From contig NZ_VZOT01000011.1 of the NCBI RefSeq assembly GCF_008801935.1, positions 32,245 through 96,244 on the forward strand: 64,000 nucleotides of DNA, written 5' to 3'. Numbering within the stretch: the stretch's first letter is position 1; each line of letters begins with the position of its first letter. This document shows, piece after piece, positions 34,232-42,782 of the stretch. Below the pieces are notes generated by a model. That model saw only the letters and a program-made list of their open reading frames with translations, did no database searches and was not told the origin of the DNA. This DNA is from Comamonas kerstersii. Its GTDB lineage: Bacteria; Pseudomonadota; Gammaproteobacteria; Burkholderiales; Burkholderiaceae_C. The position numbers and the translations under genes were made by a program.

Positions 34232-34461
34232 AACTACTCAATCTCAATAAGCCGCGCGCGCACAGTGCGCGTGCTGGCGAAAGCTTGTTGCAAAGAGCAT
34301 ACCGTTGTGCAGCATGGCCATGCAGCCCCGGGTAATACGTACGTAGCCGGGCCGACAGTGGCAATGACACCGGGGCGCAGGGTAAGGCGGCGGTGCCGAT
34401 GCAGCTATTGTGAAGCGAAGTATTGCTGCCTGCTGACGCACAGGTGAAAAAAACATGGTGT

Positions 34462-35061
34462 TCAACTTTGCAACATCCAGATGGCCGTCAGCACCAGCAG
34501 TGCAGCCATGCCGCGGTTGAACCACAGCAGGCGCTGGCCCTGAGCCAGCCATTGGCGTAAAGCCGCGCCAATGCAGGCATAAAGCAGGTTGCTGCTGAGC
34601 GCGTAGAGCGCCATCACCGGCAGCACGACCAGCATGCGCGTGGTGACATCGCTCTGGCCTGCCACCCAACCGGCGACGATGGTCAACGCCAAAAGCCATG
34701 CCTTGATGTTCACGAACTGCAGCAAAACCCCTTGACCAAAGCCGACTTGCAGCTGTGCCTGCTGTGCCTGTGCAAGCTGGCCGCTGCGCGAGAGCTTGAA
34801 GGCCAGCCACAGCAGATAGGCAATGCCCACGCCCTTGATGGCCCAGCGCAGCGCCGGGATGCCTGTAACCAGTGCTCCCACACCCAGGGCGCACAGCGCC
34901 AGCAGCAGCACCCAGCCTACGGGCACGGCCAGCACAAAGCGCAGGCTGCGGCGCAGCCCATGGTTGGCGGCCAGGGCCGTAGAGAGCGTGGTGTTAGGCC
35001 CCGGTGTGAAGCTCATGGCCGTGGCCAGCACGAGCAGGGCGGTGAATTCTTGGAGTGGCAT
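34462..35061 (-). CDS. LysE/RhtB-family amino-acid exporter
   Basis: A 199-residue inner-membrane protein with six hydrophobic helices. The N-terminus carries the family signature AMSFTPGPNTT (about residues 15-25), followed by GLRRSLRFVLAVPVGW and AIKGVGIAYLLWLAFK. These exporters remove excess amino acids or related metabolites from the cytoplasm; substrate is unknown. The ATG at 35061 is preferred to a GTG five codons upstream. A 230-bp non-coding stretch separates it from the aminotransferase gene downstream, and only short GC-rich palindromes are visible in it. Confidence 0.9.
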   Translation of the reverse strand: MPLQEFTALLVLATAMSFTPGPNTTLSTALAANHGLRRSLRFVLAVPVGWVLLLALCALGVGALVTGIPALRWAIKGVGIAYLLWLAFKLSRSGQLAQAQQAQLQVGFGQGVLLQFVNIKAWLLALTIVAGWVAGQSDVTTRMLVVLPVMALYALSSNLLYACIGAALRQWLAQGQRLLWFNRGMAALLVLTAIWMLQS

Positions 35062-35137
35062 GCCGCAGGTGTACACAAAAATGTCCAGACTCTAAAGGCT
35101 GGCTGTGCGGCAGGGCAGAGGATTTCTACCATGCATA

Positions 35138-35225
35138 AAAAAACGAAGCGTGCAGCGCTTGTGCAGCTTCGTTTTCAAATGGTTTTGTATTGGAAAAGAT
35201 TGCCAATCAAGCGCTGGCAGCTCTT
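35138..35225. repeat. Intergenic stem-loop repeat and terminator of the HDOD gene
   Basis: A hairpin with arms AAAACGAAGC and GCTTCGTTTT (35141-35175 region) has a T-run on the - strand. It overlaps the repeat's left core GCAGCGCTTG (35152-35161). The right arm CAAGCGCTGGCAGCTCTT (35208-35225) lies inside the 3' end of the HDOD gene and supplies its stop codon. Confidence 0.75.
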
Positions 35226-36466
35226 GTTTTTGGAGTCGGTGACCAGGCAGGACGCTGGCTGGGCCATTCGCAGGCCAGACGCAGCAAGCTGCGGTTCACA
35301 TGCTCGAGTGAGATTTCGTACTGCTCGCACAGCTGCGGAATCTGCATCAGGCTGTCTTCGCTTTCCATGGCAAAGGCCAGCTGCAGGCTGGGCGCGTAGG
35401 GGCCCTGACCGTGGATGGCCGCCTCAGGAATGCGCTCAGACAGCGGCAGGCGGGTGAGCGTGGTCTCCAGCGGCTCGTCCAGCAATTCGTTCAGACGTGC
35501 AAACAGACCGCACAGATAGACCTCGCTGCGCAGCTCCTGACTCACGCCGGCATCGAGCAGGTGCGAAGTCAGCTGGGCGCGCATCACCGTAGCCAGGCGG
35601 ATGGGCTGCAGGTCCTGGTCATGGCTGGCGTGTACCAGCTCATTGGCCAGCCATGCTTTGAGTGGACCATAGCCCAGCATCACCAGCGCGCGGCGCAGGG
35701 AGTTGATGGGGTTGCGTGCACCCAGAGCGGCCGAGTTGGCATACAGCATGAAGCGGTAGGCCAGCAGCGGGTCCTCGCTGAGGATGGCTTCAAAGGTTTC
35801 GAGGGACTCGTCAGCATCCACGGCCTTGAGCAGGCGCAGCACATGCGCATGCATGGGGTAGAGCGCACGCGTGCCGCGCACGCGGTGCAGCACGTCTTCG
35901 GTGGGCCAGCCCGCCACAGCGCTGGCCTGGTAATGCTCCAGGCAGTGCTGGACCAGCGTCTGGCTGTGGATGTCTTCGTACATCTGCCCCTGCAGCAGAC
36001 CCAGCCCCTGCATGGCCGCAGGGTTGGCGCTCGCGCGCATCAGCTGCAGCGCCTGCTGGGGCGCCAGATGCAGCAGGCTGCAGGCGTAGTTGCAGGCCTG
36101 ATCGGCACTGGGCAGCGCATCCATGCCGCCGCGCCAGACCAGGCGCACGCCGCGGGCACAGGTGGCGGCCACCATCTCCTGCAGCGCAGGGTGCTGCTGC
36201 AGCCAGGGGGCACGCACTTCCAGCGCCCAGTGCGGGCAGGGCGTGATGTGCGTCAGCAGTGCCTGCAGCATGGCGGGCGACTGGGGCGAGAGCAACAGCA
36301 GCGGCGAGGTCGGGGCCCACATCTCCTGCAGGATGCGCAGCAGGTGGGCCGTGTCGGCCGGGTTGTCGGGCGTGTCGTGCAGGAACAGTTGCACGCCCGC
36401 CAAGTGGCGCTGTGCATTCCACAGCGGGCGATAGCCCATCACCAAAGCATTGAGAACGAATTCCAC
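35207..36466 (-). CDS. HDOD-domain signalling protein with degenerate EAL-like N-terminus
   Basis: A 419-residue cytoplasmic protein. The C-terminal half (about residues 205-400) is an HDOD domain, seen in LLAYRFMLYANSAALG, INSLRRALVMLGYGPLKAWL and the helical LCGLFARLNELLD. The N-terminal 200 residues have the layout of an EAL domain (MGYRPLWNAQRHLAGVQLF) but no EAL catalytic motif, so cyclic-di-GMP hydrolysis is unlikely. EAL-HDOD proteins such as CdgJ of Vibrio affect motility. It lies just after flgL on the same strand, which supports a flagellar control role. The last codons (RAASA and stop) come from an intergenic repeat arm. Confidence 0.8.
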   Translation of the reverse strand: MEFVLNALVMGYRPLWNAQRHLAGVQLFLHDTPDNPADTAHLLRILQEMWAPTSPLLLLSPQSPAMLQALLTHITPCPHWALEVRAPWLQQHPALQEMVAATCARGVRLVWRGGMDALPSADQACNYACSLLHLAPQQALQLMRASANPAAMQGLGLLQGQMYEDIHSQTLVQHCLEHYQASAVAGWPTEDVLHRVRGTRALYPMHAHVLRLLKAVDADESLETFEAILSEDPLLAYRFMLYANSAALGARNPINSLRRALVMLGYGPLKAWLANELVHASHDQDLQPIRLATVMRAQLTSHLLDAGVSQELRSEVYLCGLFARLNELLDEPLETTLTRLPLSERIPEAAIHGQGPYAPSLQLAFAMESEDSLMQIPQLCEQYEISLEHVNRSLLRLACEWPSQRPAWSPTPKTRAASA

Positions 36467-36502
36467 AGCGCAAGCGCTCCGTGTTGAGGTCTAGGGAGGG
36501 CT

Positions 36503-36549
36503 GCCGTTGCCAGCCGCCCGGGACCGGGTGGCCCCGCCGTTGCGGGACC
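36503..36549 (-). terminator. Cluster of GC-rich hairpins after flgL
   Basis: Three short inverted repeats in a row: one around GCTGCCGTTGCCAGC, one of CCGCCCGG with CCGGGTGG, and one of GGCCCCGC with GCGGGACC (36530-36537, 36542-36549). No T-run is seen, so this is a structured region that may slow or stop transcription from flgL into the HDOD gene. Confidence 0.4.
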
Positions 36550-36576
36550 ACGCACCCAGGCTAGTGGGGGCAGCGC

Positions 36577-37785
36577 TCAGCGGATGTAGTCGAACAGCGA
36601 CAGCTTCTGGATGGAGGCGTAGGACTGCAGCGCCGCCGAGACCGCGGTTTCCTGGGTCTTGAGCTGTGCAATCGCCTTCACCATGCCTTCGGAGTCATAG
36701 TCTTCCGCGGCCACGCGCTGGGCCTGCACCTGCTCGTCGCGGGCGTCCAGCGTGTTGTTCATGCGTTTGGCCTGGTTCAGCAGGTCCCCTGCGACGCCGC
36801 GCACGGTGGAGATGCGGTTCAGCGCGGTGTCCAGCTCGGCCAGCGACTGGGCGATGCCATGGGCCAGGGCGCCGGAGTTGGTGCTGCCGTCGGGGTTGCC
36901 GCCGTTGCGCACCGTGGAGATGGCGCGGTCGATGGCATCGAAGACGGAAATGGTTTCGCTGGGCTTGACGGTGAAGCTGTCGCCCACGGCCGGTTCGCCG
37001 CTGATGGTCAGCGCCATGCCGGCGACATCGATGGCGTCGCCCGCCGCCTTGTAGGGCAGCATCGTGGTGCCGCCATCCAGGCTGTACGACAGCACGCCGT
37101 TGTCGTCGTGGAAGCTGATGGTCACCGGCACGGTCAGCGCGGTGGCGGTGGCCGGGTCCTTGATCACGCCGGCGTCGGTGTGGGCCTTGCCCTGGTTGGC
37201 CGGGTTGGCGTCCACGGCCAGCACGCCGTTGCCGGTCTTGCCGCTGAAGAAGGCCAGGGCACCATCCAGCGAGTTGGTGATGGTGTATTCGCTGCTGTTG
37301 GGCTGGCCGGACTGGATTCCGTTGCCGCCATTGGGGAACGGCGTGTTGGCCTGGGTGTCCAGACCGCGGAACAGGGGCAGGCCGTTGCTGTCCGTGCGGT
37401 TGCTGTACTTGAGGACCTGGGCGCGCAGGCTGGTCAGCTGCTCGACCAGGGTGTCGCGCTGGGTCTGGTTGTAGGTGCCGTTGCCGGCCTGCACCAGCAG
37501 CGTGCGCAGCTCCTGCACGGCGCTGTTGATTTCGCCCAGCGTGCCTTCGGCGTACTCGACGGTGGCGGTCTGCGCATCCAGCATGCGCTTGTCGGTCTCG
37601 ATGCGGTCCAGGCGGGTGCGGGCGCGTTCGGCCAGGGCGGCCGCCACGGGGTCGTCACTGGCGCGCAGCACGCGCTTGCCGGCCGTGGTGTGTTCCATCT
37701 GGCTGGCCAGCTCCGCTTGCTGCTTGCTGATGTTGCTGATGGTGCGGTCATACATGTTGGCCGTACCCAGGCGTGTAATGCTCAT
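36577..37785 (-). CDS. flgL: Flagellar hook-filament junction protein FlgL (HAP3)
   Basis: A 402-residue export substrate that joins the hook-associated FlgK to the flagellin filament. Flagellin-like N- and C-terminal helical D0/D1 regions flank a variable centre. The N-terminus (RLGTANMYDRTISNISKQQAEL, split across conserved heptads) and the C-terminal SYASIQKLSLFDYI are typical. A good AGGAG site precedes the ATG. It follows flgK by 24 bp and ends the hook operon. GC content is higher than in flgF-flgJ, a feature shared with flgK. Confidence 0.95.
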   Translation of the reverse strand: MSITRLGTANMYDRTISNISKQQAELASQMEHTTAGKRVLRASDDPVAAALAERARTRLDRIETDKRMLDAQTATVEYAEGTLGEINSAVQELRTLLVQAGNGTYNQTQRDTLVEQLTSLRAQVLKYSNRTDSNGLPLFRGLDTQANTPFPNGGNGIQSGQPNSSEYTITNSLDGALAFFSGKTGNGVLAVDANPANQGKAHTDAGVIKDPATATALTVPVTISFHDDNGVLSYSLDGGTTMLPYKAAGDAIDVAGMALTISGEPAVGDSFTVKPSETISVFDAIDRAISTVRNGGNPDGSTNSGALAHGIAQSLAELDTALNRISTVRGVAGDLLNQAKRMNNTLDARDEQVQAQRVAAEDYDSEGMVKAIAQLKTQETAVSAALQSYASIQKLSLFDYIR

Positions 37786-37809
37786 GGAGAACTCCTAAAC
37801 CTTGATAAA

Positions 37810-39780
37810 TCAGCCGCCGACGGCGTTGAGCACGCTGTCGAACAGGGACTGTGCGGTTTGAATGATCTTGGCCGAGGCCTGGTAGGCCTGCTGGTACTGC
37901 AGCAGGCGCGCGGCTTCCTCGTCCAGGTTGACGCCGGACACGGCGGTGCGGTCGGCATTCAGGTTGTTGGCGACGGTCTGCGACAGCTGGGCCGCGTACT
38001 TGGCGCTTTGGGTGCGCGTGCCGATCACGGCCATGGCCGAGGAGAAACCGTCGCTCAGCGTGGTGCCGCCGTCGAAGATGGTGGTGTCGCGCAGGGCCAG
38101 GAAGGCCGAGGCGTTGCCGGCGTTCAGCTTGTAGCCGTCGCCCAGGTCCAGGGCGTTGCCCACGTCGACGCTGTCACCGCTGCCGGGCGTGCCGGTCAGT
38201 GTGATGTTCCAGCCGTTGATCTGGATGGCCTGGCCCGAGGTGTAGGACGCGGCGGCCGAGGCGGCACTCCAGCTGCTGGTGGCCGGGTCGTAGGTCTGGT
38301 AGCTGTAGTTGCCGGCGCCGTCGAAGGTGATGCGCACCGGGGCGTTCTGGGCCGGCACGCCGGCCAGGTCCGTAGCGCGCAGGCTGCTCATCTGCAGCGT
38401 GCCCTGGTTGCCCTGGTTGATCTTGGCGGTCACGGCGCTGGACACGGCCAGGTCGCCGGCGTTGTGCACCAGCGGCTGGATTTCGTCGGCGGCCGCGCTG
38501 AAGGGCTGGAACAGAATGCTCTGGCCCTGGGTGGCGCTGGCCGTGACCGTGGCGGGCACGGAGAACTGCAGGCCATCGACCTGGGCATCGATGCCGTTCA
38601 CCGGGTCGATGGGCAGGTTGGTGGTCTTGCCGTCGGAGATGCGGATCAGCTGGGCGTTGCTGCTGCCGTCGAACAAGATCTTGTAGTCCGAGGCGACCAG
38701 GCTGCGTGTGTCGGTCACGGTGGCCGTGGCGCTGGTGGCCGGGTTGCTGACGTCGTAGCCGGTGATGTTGCTCCAGCCCTGGGTCTGCGTGGTCAGCTTG
38801 AACAGGTCGGTGCCGTAGTTGCCCGACAGGGTCAGGCCCAGCTTGTTCTGCTGGTTCAGCTCCGAGCCGATGGCCAGTGCCAGGCGGCCCAGCAGGTTGC
38901 GGCCGACGACCAGGTCGTCGTTGTTGAATTTCAGCAGGCCGGCGATCTCGCCGCCACCCACCATGTTGGCGGTCAGCTCGACCTGCTCGCCATTGGGCTG
39001 GCTGAAGTACAGCGACAGCTTGCCGCTGCCCGGGTATTCGGTGGTTTCGGCCACGCTCAGCTGGCCGGCGCTGCTGCCCAGCACCAGCGGCTGGCTGCCA
39101 CCGACGAACAGGTTGATGCCGCCGTTGTCGGCGTCCACCTGGCTGGTCTGCACGTACTGGTTGATCTCGCGGATCAGCTGCTCGCGGGCGTCCAGCAGGT
39201 CGTTGGGCTGGTGGCCCGAGGCCACGGCGCGGCTGATCTGGGTGTTCAGCGCGGCCACCTGGCCTGCCAGGTTGTTCACCAGGGTGACGTTGTTGCCCAG
39301 CTGCTGCTGGGTGCTGTAGTCCTGTTCCTTGAGCGTGGCCGAGGCCGCGCGGAAACGCGCCGTCAGCTCGCTCATGCGCGTCAGCACCACGTTGCGTGCG
39401 GTGCCGTCGGACGGTGCGGCCTCCACGTCCGCAAAGGCATTCATCACGCTGTTGATGGCGGCGCCCAGGCTGCTGTCGCCACCCGAGTACACGTCCTGCA
39501 TCTGCATCAGCGACTGGTAGCGGATGGCGTCGGCGGCGCTGGCGGCATTCGCTGCGTTCGACTGCTTGCCCAGCAGCTCGTTGTAGTGGCGCATGACGGT
39601 GGCCACTTGCACGCCCTTGCCGACAAAGCCGTTGCCCACGTTCTGGCCGATCAGGGCGCTGGTGGCCACGGTCTGGCGGGAGTAGCCGGCCGAATTCGCG
39701 TTGGCGATGTTGTGGCCGGTGGTGGTCAGTGCCTGTTGGTTGGCGACCAGTGCGGAGACGCCGACATTCATTAAGCTCAT
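37810..39780 (-). CDS. flgK: Flagellar hook-associated protein FlgK (HAP1)
   Basis: A 656-residue protein that sits at the hook tip and starts the hook-filament junction. The N-terminus MSLMNVGVSALVANQQALTT and ANSAGYSRQ (rod/hook-type motif) and the C-terminal VNLDEEAARLLQYQQAYQASAK are diagnostic. The long central part is variable and larger than in E. coli FlgK (547 residues). High GC (around 70% in sampled lines) sets it apart from flgJ immediately upstream. It is 22 bp after flgJ. Confidence 0.96.
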   Translation of the reverse strand: MSLMNVGVSALVANQQALTTTGHNIANANSAGYSRQTVATSALIGQNVGNGFVGKGVQVATVMRHYNELLGKQSNAANAASAADAIRYQSLMQMQDVYSGGDSSLGAAINSVMNAFADVEAAPSDGTARNVVLTRMSELTARFRAASATLKEQDYSTQQQLGNNVTLVNNLAGQVAALNTQISRAVASGHQPNDLLDAREQLIREINQYVQTSQVDADNGGINLFVGGSQPLVLGSSAGQLSVAETTEYPGSGKLSLYFSQPNGEQVELTANMVGGGEIAGLLKFNNDDLVVGRNLLGRLALAIGSELNQQNKLGLTLSGNYGTDLFKLTTQTQGWSNITGYDVSNPATSATATVTDTRSLVASDYKILFDGSSNAQLIRISDGKTTNLPIDPVNGIDAQVDGLQFSVPATVTASATQGQSILFQPFSAAADEIQPLVHNAGDLAVSSAVTAKINQGNQGTLQMSSLRATDLAGVPAQNAPVRITFDGAGNYSYQTYDPATSSWSAASAAASYTSGQAIQINGWNITLTGTPGSGDSVDVGNALDLGDGYKLNAGNASAFLALRDTTIFDGGTTLSDGFSSAMAVIGTRTQSAKYAAQLSQTVANNLNADRTAVSGVNLDEEAARLLQYQQAYQASAKIIQTAQSLFDSVLNAVGG

Positions 39781-39802
39781 GTGCGAATCTTTCTAAATCT
39801 TC

Positions 39803-40762
39803 TCAACCTTGTGTGCCTTGCTGCACGGCCTGCACGCTCTGGATGGCGCGCGAGAGCTTGCTGGCGTAGAGCGGATCGGTGGCGTAGCCTGCCTGCTGGA
39901 GCGCGCTGGCATAGGCCGTGGCGCTGCCAGTGCTTTGCATGGCTTTGGCGTAACGCGGGCTTTCCTTGATCAGGCGGGCATAGTCGCGGAACGACTCCTC
40001 GTAGGAGTTGTAGGCGCGGAACTTGGCCTTGACCTTGCGGGGAATGCCGTCGATGTATTCCGTGGTGGTGATTTCTGCGACCTTGCCGCTCCAGCTGCCG
40101 CCCGCCTTGATGCCGAACAGGTTGAAGGAGTTGCTGCCGTTGTCGCCGCGAATTTCGCTGCGTCCCCAGCCGGTTTCATGGCCGGCCTGGCCCAGCATGT
40201 AGCTGGCGGGGATGCCGCTTTCGCGCGCCACGCGCTCGGCTGCTGCACCGTGCGCCTGCACAAACTGCTCGCGCCCCTTGGGTGAGGGCGCATAGGCATC
40301 CAGAAACGCTGTCGGGCCACCGATCGGAGTGCTGCCACTCAGGCCGGGATAGCGTGCGCTGCGGCTGGCAAAGCTCATGGTCGAGGGAATGCTGAAGCTG
40401 CGCTCACTGCCACCAATGCCTGCTGTGCTGCTCACGCCGGCTTCTGCGGGGTCCATGCCCATGGAGCGGGCAATCTGCGCGGTGATGGCATCGGTCAGCC
40501 CACCGGGCAGGCCGGACATGGAGACCGAAAACTGCTGGTCCAGCATGGAGTCCGCCAACTGCGAGCTGTCGTTGTCCAGCAGGCCGCTTTTCATGGTGGC
40601 CTGTCGCATGCTCTTGATCATCTCGTGCATGAACAGCGACTCCAGCTGCTTGGCCGCCTCACGGGCGGCCTGCGGGTTGCTGGCATTGGCCTGGTTCTTC
40701 AGGCTGTTGAGTGAATTGATATCGGTGGCCAGCGCCTGACTGGCACCCAGCGACATGCTCAT
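39803..40762 (-). CDS. flgJ: Flagellar rod-cap and peptidoglycan hydrolase FlgJ
   Basis: A 319-residue dual-function protein. The N-terminal half (about residues 1-110, with LESLFMHEMIKSMRQA) is the rod-capping domain. The C-terminal half (about 155-310) is a glucosaminidase that opens the peptidoglycan for the rod. MLGQAGHETGWGRSE contains the catalytic Glu, followed by FNLFGIKAG and YNSYEESFRDYA. Both domains are present, as in enteric bacteria. Its ATG overlaps the flgI stop by 4 bp. Confidence 0.96.
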   Translation of the reverse strand: MSMSLGASQALATDINSLNSLKNQANASNPQAAREAAKQLESLFMHEMIKSMRQATMKSGLLDNDSSQLADSMLDQQFSVSMSGLPGGLTDAITAQIARSMGMDPAEAGVSSTAGIGGSERSFSIPSTMSFASRSARYPGLSGSTPIGGPTAFLDAYAPSPKGREQFVQAHGAAAERVARESGIPASYMLGQAGHETGWGRSEIRGDNGSNSFNLFGIKAGGSWSGKVAEITTTEYIDGIPRKVKAKFRAYNSYEESFRDYARLIKESPRYAKAMQSTGSATAYASALQQAGYATDPLYASKLSRAIQSVQAVQQGTQG

Positions 40763-41904
40763 ATCACCTCCAACTCGGCATTCAGTGCGCCTGCAGCCTT
40801 GATGGCTTGCAAGATGGCCAGCAGGTCCTGAGGGGTTGCGCCCAGCGCGTTCAGCGAACGGACCACGTCCGTCAGCTGCGGCGAAGAGGGCACGCTGACG
40901 ATCTTTCCAGGCTCCTGCGTCACATTGATATTGGTCTTTTCTGCCACCACGGTCTGGCCTTGCGAGAAGGCGCCGGGCTGGCTGATGACGGGGGTGGACT
41001 CAATGGTCACGGCCAGATTGCCGTGGGCAATGGCGCAGGGGCCGAGCGTGACGGCCTGGTTCATGACGATGGAGCCCGTGCGCGCGTTGATGACCACCTT
41101 GGCCGCTGGCTTGTTGATGGGCAGATTCAGCTCCTGAATGTCTGCCAGAAAGCTCACGCGTGCGCCAGGGTTCACAGGGGCGCGTACTTCCACCGTGCGG
41201 CCGTCCAGCGCCATGGCAGTGCCCATGCCGTGGCGGTTGTTGATGGCATTGACCACCTGATTGGCGGTCAGAAAGTCGGTCTGGTTCAGGCCCAGCTTGA
41301 TGGTGTCGCCCTCATTGAGCGGGTTGGGCACGGCACGTTCGACCTGACCACCCTGGGGGATGCGGCCTGCGCTCAGGTGGTTGATCTGTACCTTGGAGCC
41401 GCCCTGTGCAGCGCCTGCGCCACCCACGATGAGGTTGCCCTGGGCCAGTGCATAGATTTCACCGTCAGCACCGCGCAGCGGGGTGGTGATCAGCGTGCCG
41501 CCCTTGAGCGACTTGGCATTGCCCATAGAGGAGACGTTCACATCGATGAACTGCCCCGGCTGGGCAAAGGCGGGCAGCTCGGCAGTGACGATCACGGCTG
41601 CCACGTTCTTGAGCTGCAGGTTGTTGGTGTTGGCGGTCGCTGGCAGCGTGATGCCCATTTGCTGCAGGTAGTTCGACAGCGTCTGGGTGGTGTAGGGCAT
41701 CTGCGTGGTCTGATCGCCCGTGCCATCCAGGCCGACGACCAGACCATAGCCGGTCAACTGGTTCGAGCGTACGCCCTGTACCGAAGCCACTTCCTTGATG
41801 CGCAGTGCGTGCGCTGGAGTGGCCAGCAGGCAGCAGCTGGCTGCGAGCAGCGCCAGCGCCATGTGCGCGGCGCGGAATGTGGAGAGGGTGGACAGTACTT
41901 TCAT
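40759..41904 (-). CDS. flgI: Flagellar P-ring protein FlgI
   Basis: A 381-residue periplasmic protein that forms the ring around the rod in the peptidoglycan layer. A signal peptide (to about TPAHA) precedes LRIKEVASVQGVRSNQLTGYG and GLDGTGDQT, which are near-invariant in FlgI. The C-terminus LGATPQDLLAILQAIKAAGALNAELEVI is also typical. The ATG at 41904 is chosen; a TTG three codons upstream is in frame. Assembly needs the chaperone FlgA, encoded divergently in this region. Confidence 0.96.
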   Translation of the reverse strand: MKVLSTLSTFRAAHMALALLAASCCLLATPAHALRIKEVASVQGVRSNQLTGYGLVVGLDGTGDQTTQMPYTTQTLSNYLQQMGITLPATANTNNLQLKNVAAVIVTAELPAFAQPGQFIDVNVSSMGNAKSLKGGTLITTPLRGADGEIYALAQGNLIVGGAGAAQGGSKVQINHLSAGRIPQGGQVERAVPNPLNEGDTIKLGLNQTDFLTANQVVNAINNRHGMGTAMALDGRTVEVRAPVNPGARVSFLADIQELNLPINKPAAKVVINARTGSIVMNQAVTLGPCAIAHGNLAVTIESTPVISQPGAFSQGQTVVAEKTNINVTQEPGKIVSVPSSPQLTDVVRSLNALGATPQDLLAILQAIKAAGALNAELEVI

Positions 41905-41925
41905 ACTGCCCAATTCTGGTGATCT

Positions 41926-42666
41926 TTAGAAAGGGATAAAGCTCAAAAAGAAGCGCGACAACCAGCCAATTGCCTGCGCTGAATTCTGCTGACCACGGCC
42001 GCGCGACTCCACGCGCACATTCGCCACCTGGGTCGAGCTGATGATGCTGTTGGGGCCCAGCAGATAGGGGTCTACCGTGCCGGTAAAGCGCAGCACATCG
42101 ACGTTCTGATTCACGCCCACCTGTTTTTCGCCGGTGACCAGCAGGTGGCCATTGGGCAGCACCTCCACCACGGTGGCAGTGATGGAGCCTGCAAAGGTAT
42201 TGGCGCTGGTCGTGCCACCGCCGCCCTGGAAATCGGCATTGCTGCCCATGCCCAGCTTGCCTGCGTTCTGGATGGTGTTGAGCGCACCGCCCGTCGCGAA
42301 GGGGAATTCCGTAATGCCTGCGCCGATGGAGCTGTCGCGGTTGACCGTCGATGAAGACTGCTGGCTGGCCGTGACCTTCTCAGCAATCTGAATCGTCACC
42401 AGATCCCCCACAAGGCGGGCACGGCGGCTTTCAAAAGGTGGGCGATAGCGGTTGGCCTGAAACAGACCGCCGGTGGCCTGCTGCTGCGGCTGGGGCGTGG
42501 TAATGGCCGTGGCTGGCAGCGGCTGGGTCTGGGCGTGCAGGTCTACGGGCGGTGGTTCGTTGAACGCGCAGCCGCTGGCCAGCACGCTGGCCGCACTCCA
42601 CAGCGCATAGCGGGGCAGATGGGGCAAGGCAGGCAATGCAGAGATGCGGCGGACTGAGGCAGGCAT
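41926..42666 (-). CDS. flgH: Flagellar L-ring lipoprotein FlgH
   Basis: A 246-residue outer-membrane lipoprotein forming the L-ring bushing. The lipobox LASGC is at about residues 29-33. Characteristic blocks are SLFQANR-type GLFQANRYRPPFESRRARLVGDLVTIQI, NGHLLVTGEKQVGVNQ and the C-terminal GWLSRFFLSFIPF. It lies between flgI (21 bp) and flgG, with a 116-bp spacer upstream that holds an intergenic stem-loop repeat. Confidence 0.95.
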   Translation of the reverse strand: MPASVRRISALPALPHLPRYALWSAASVLASGCAFNEPPPVDLHAQTQPLPATAITTPQPQQQATGGLFQANRYRPPFESRRARLVGDLVTIQIAEKVTASQQSSSTVNRDSSIGAGITEFPFATGGALNTIQNAGKLGMGSNADFQGGGGTTSANTFAGSITATVVEVLPNGHLLVTGEKQVGVNQNVDVLRFTGTVDPYLLGPNSIISSTQVANVRVESRGRGQQNSAQAIGWLSRFFLSFIPF

Positions 42667-42687
42667 AAATGCTCCGGCAAATATGAA

Positions 42688-42775
42688 AACAGAAGCGGCT
42701 AGCGCTTGAATTTCAAGGGTTTCAGATAGTTTTTATATTGAAACCTTTGAATATCCAGCGCAAGGCGCTTCTAAA
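42688..42775. repeat. Intergenic stem-loop repeat between flgG and flgH
   Basis: Arms AGAAGCGGCTAGCGCTTG (42691-42708) and CCAGCGCAAGGCGCTTCT (42755-42772) pair imperfectly, with an inner TTCAAGGGTTTCA/TGAAACCTTTGAA hairpin. Placed inside the flagellar operon, it may partly separate flgB-G from flgH-L. Confidence 0.75.
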
Positions 42776-42782
42776 AGATGAG

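Noticed and set aside
32075..34447. 790-codon + strand open frame across the PhzF and aminotransferase genes
   Set aside because: It runs antisense through two conserved genes and a terminator and shows no domain; a GC artefact.
34232..34461. Small gene between the aminotransferase and LysE genes
   Set aside because: Open frames here are short, lack a ribosome-binding site and have no recognisable protein; only GC-rich palindromes are seen.
36859..39774. Very long open frame (about 970 codons) on the + strand, opposite flgK and flgL
   Set aside because: It is antisense to two certain flagellar genes in a high-GC region where stop codons are rare. The protein is a low-complexity mix rich in Gly, Ala, Val, His and Gln with no domain, and there is no ribosome-binding site.
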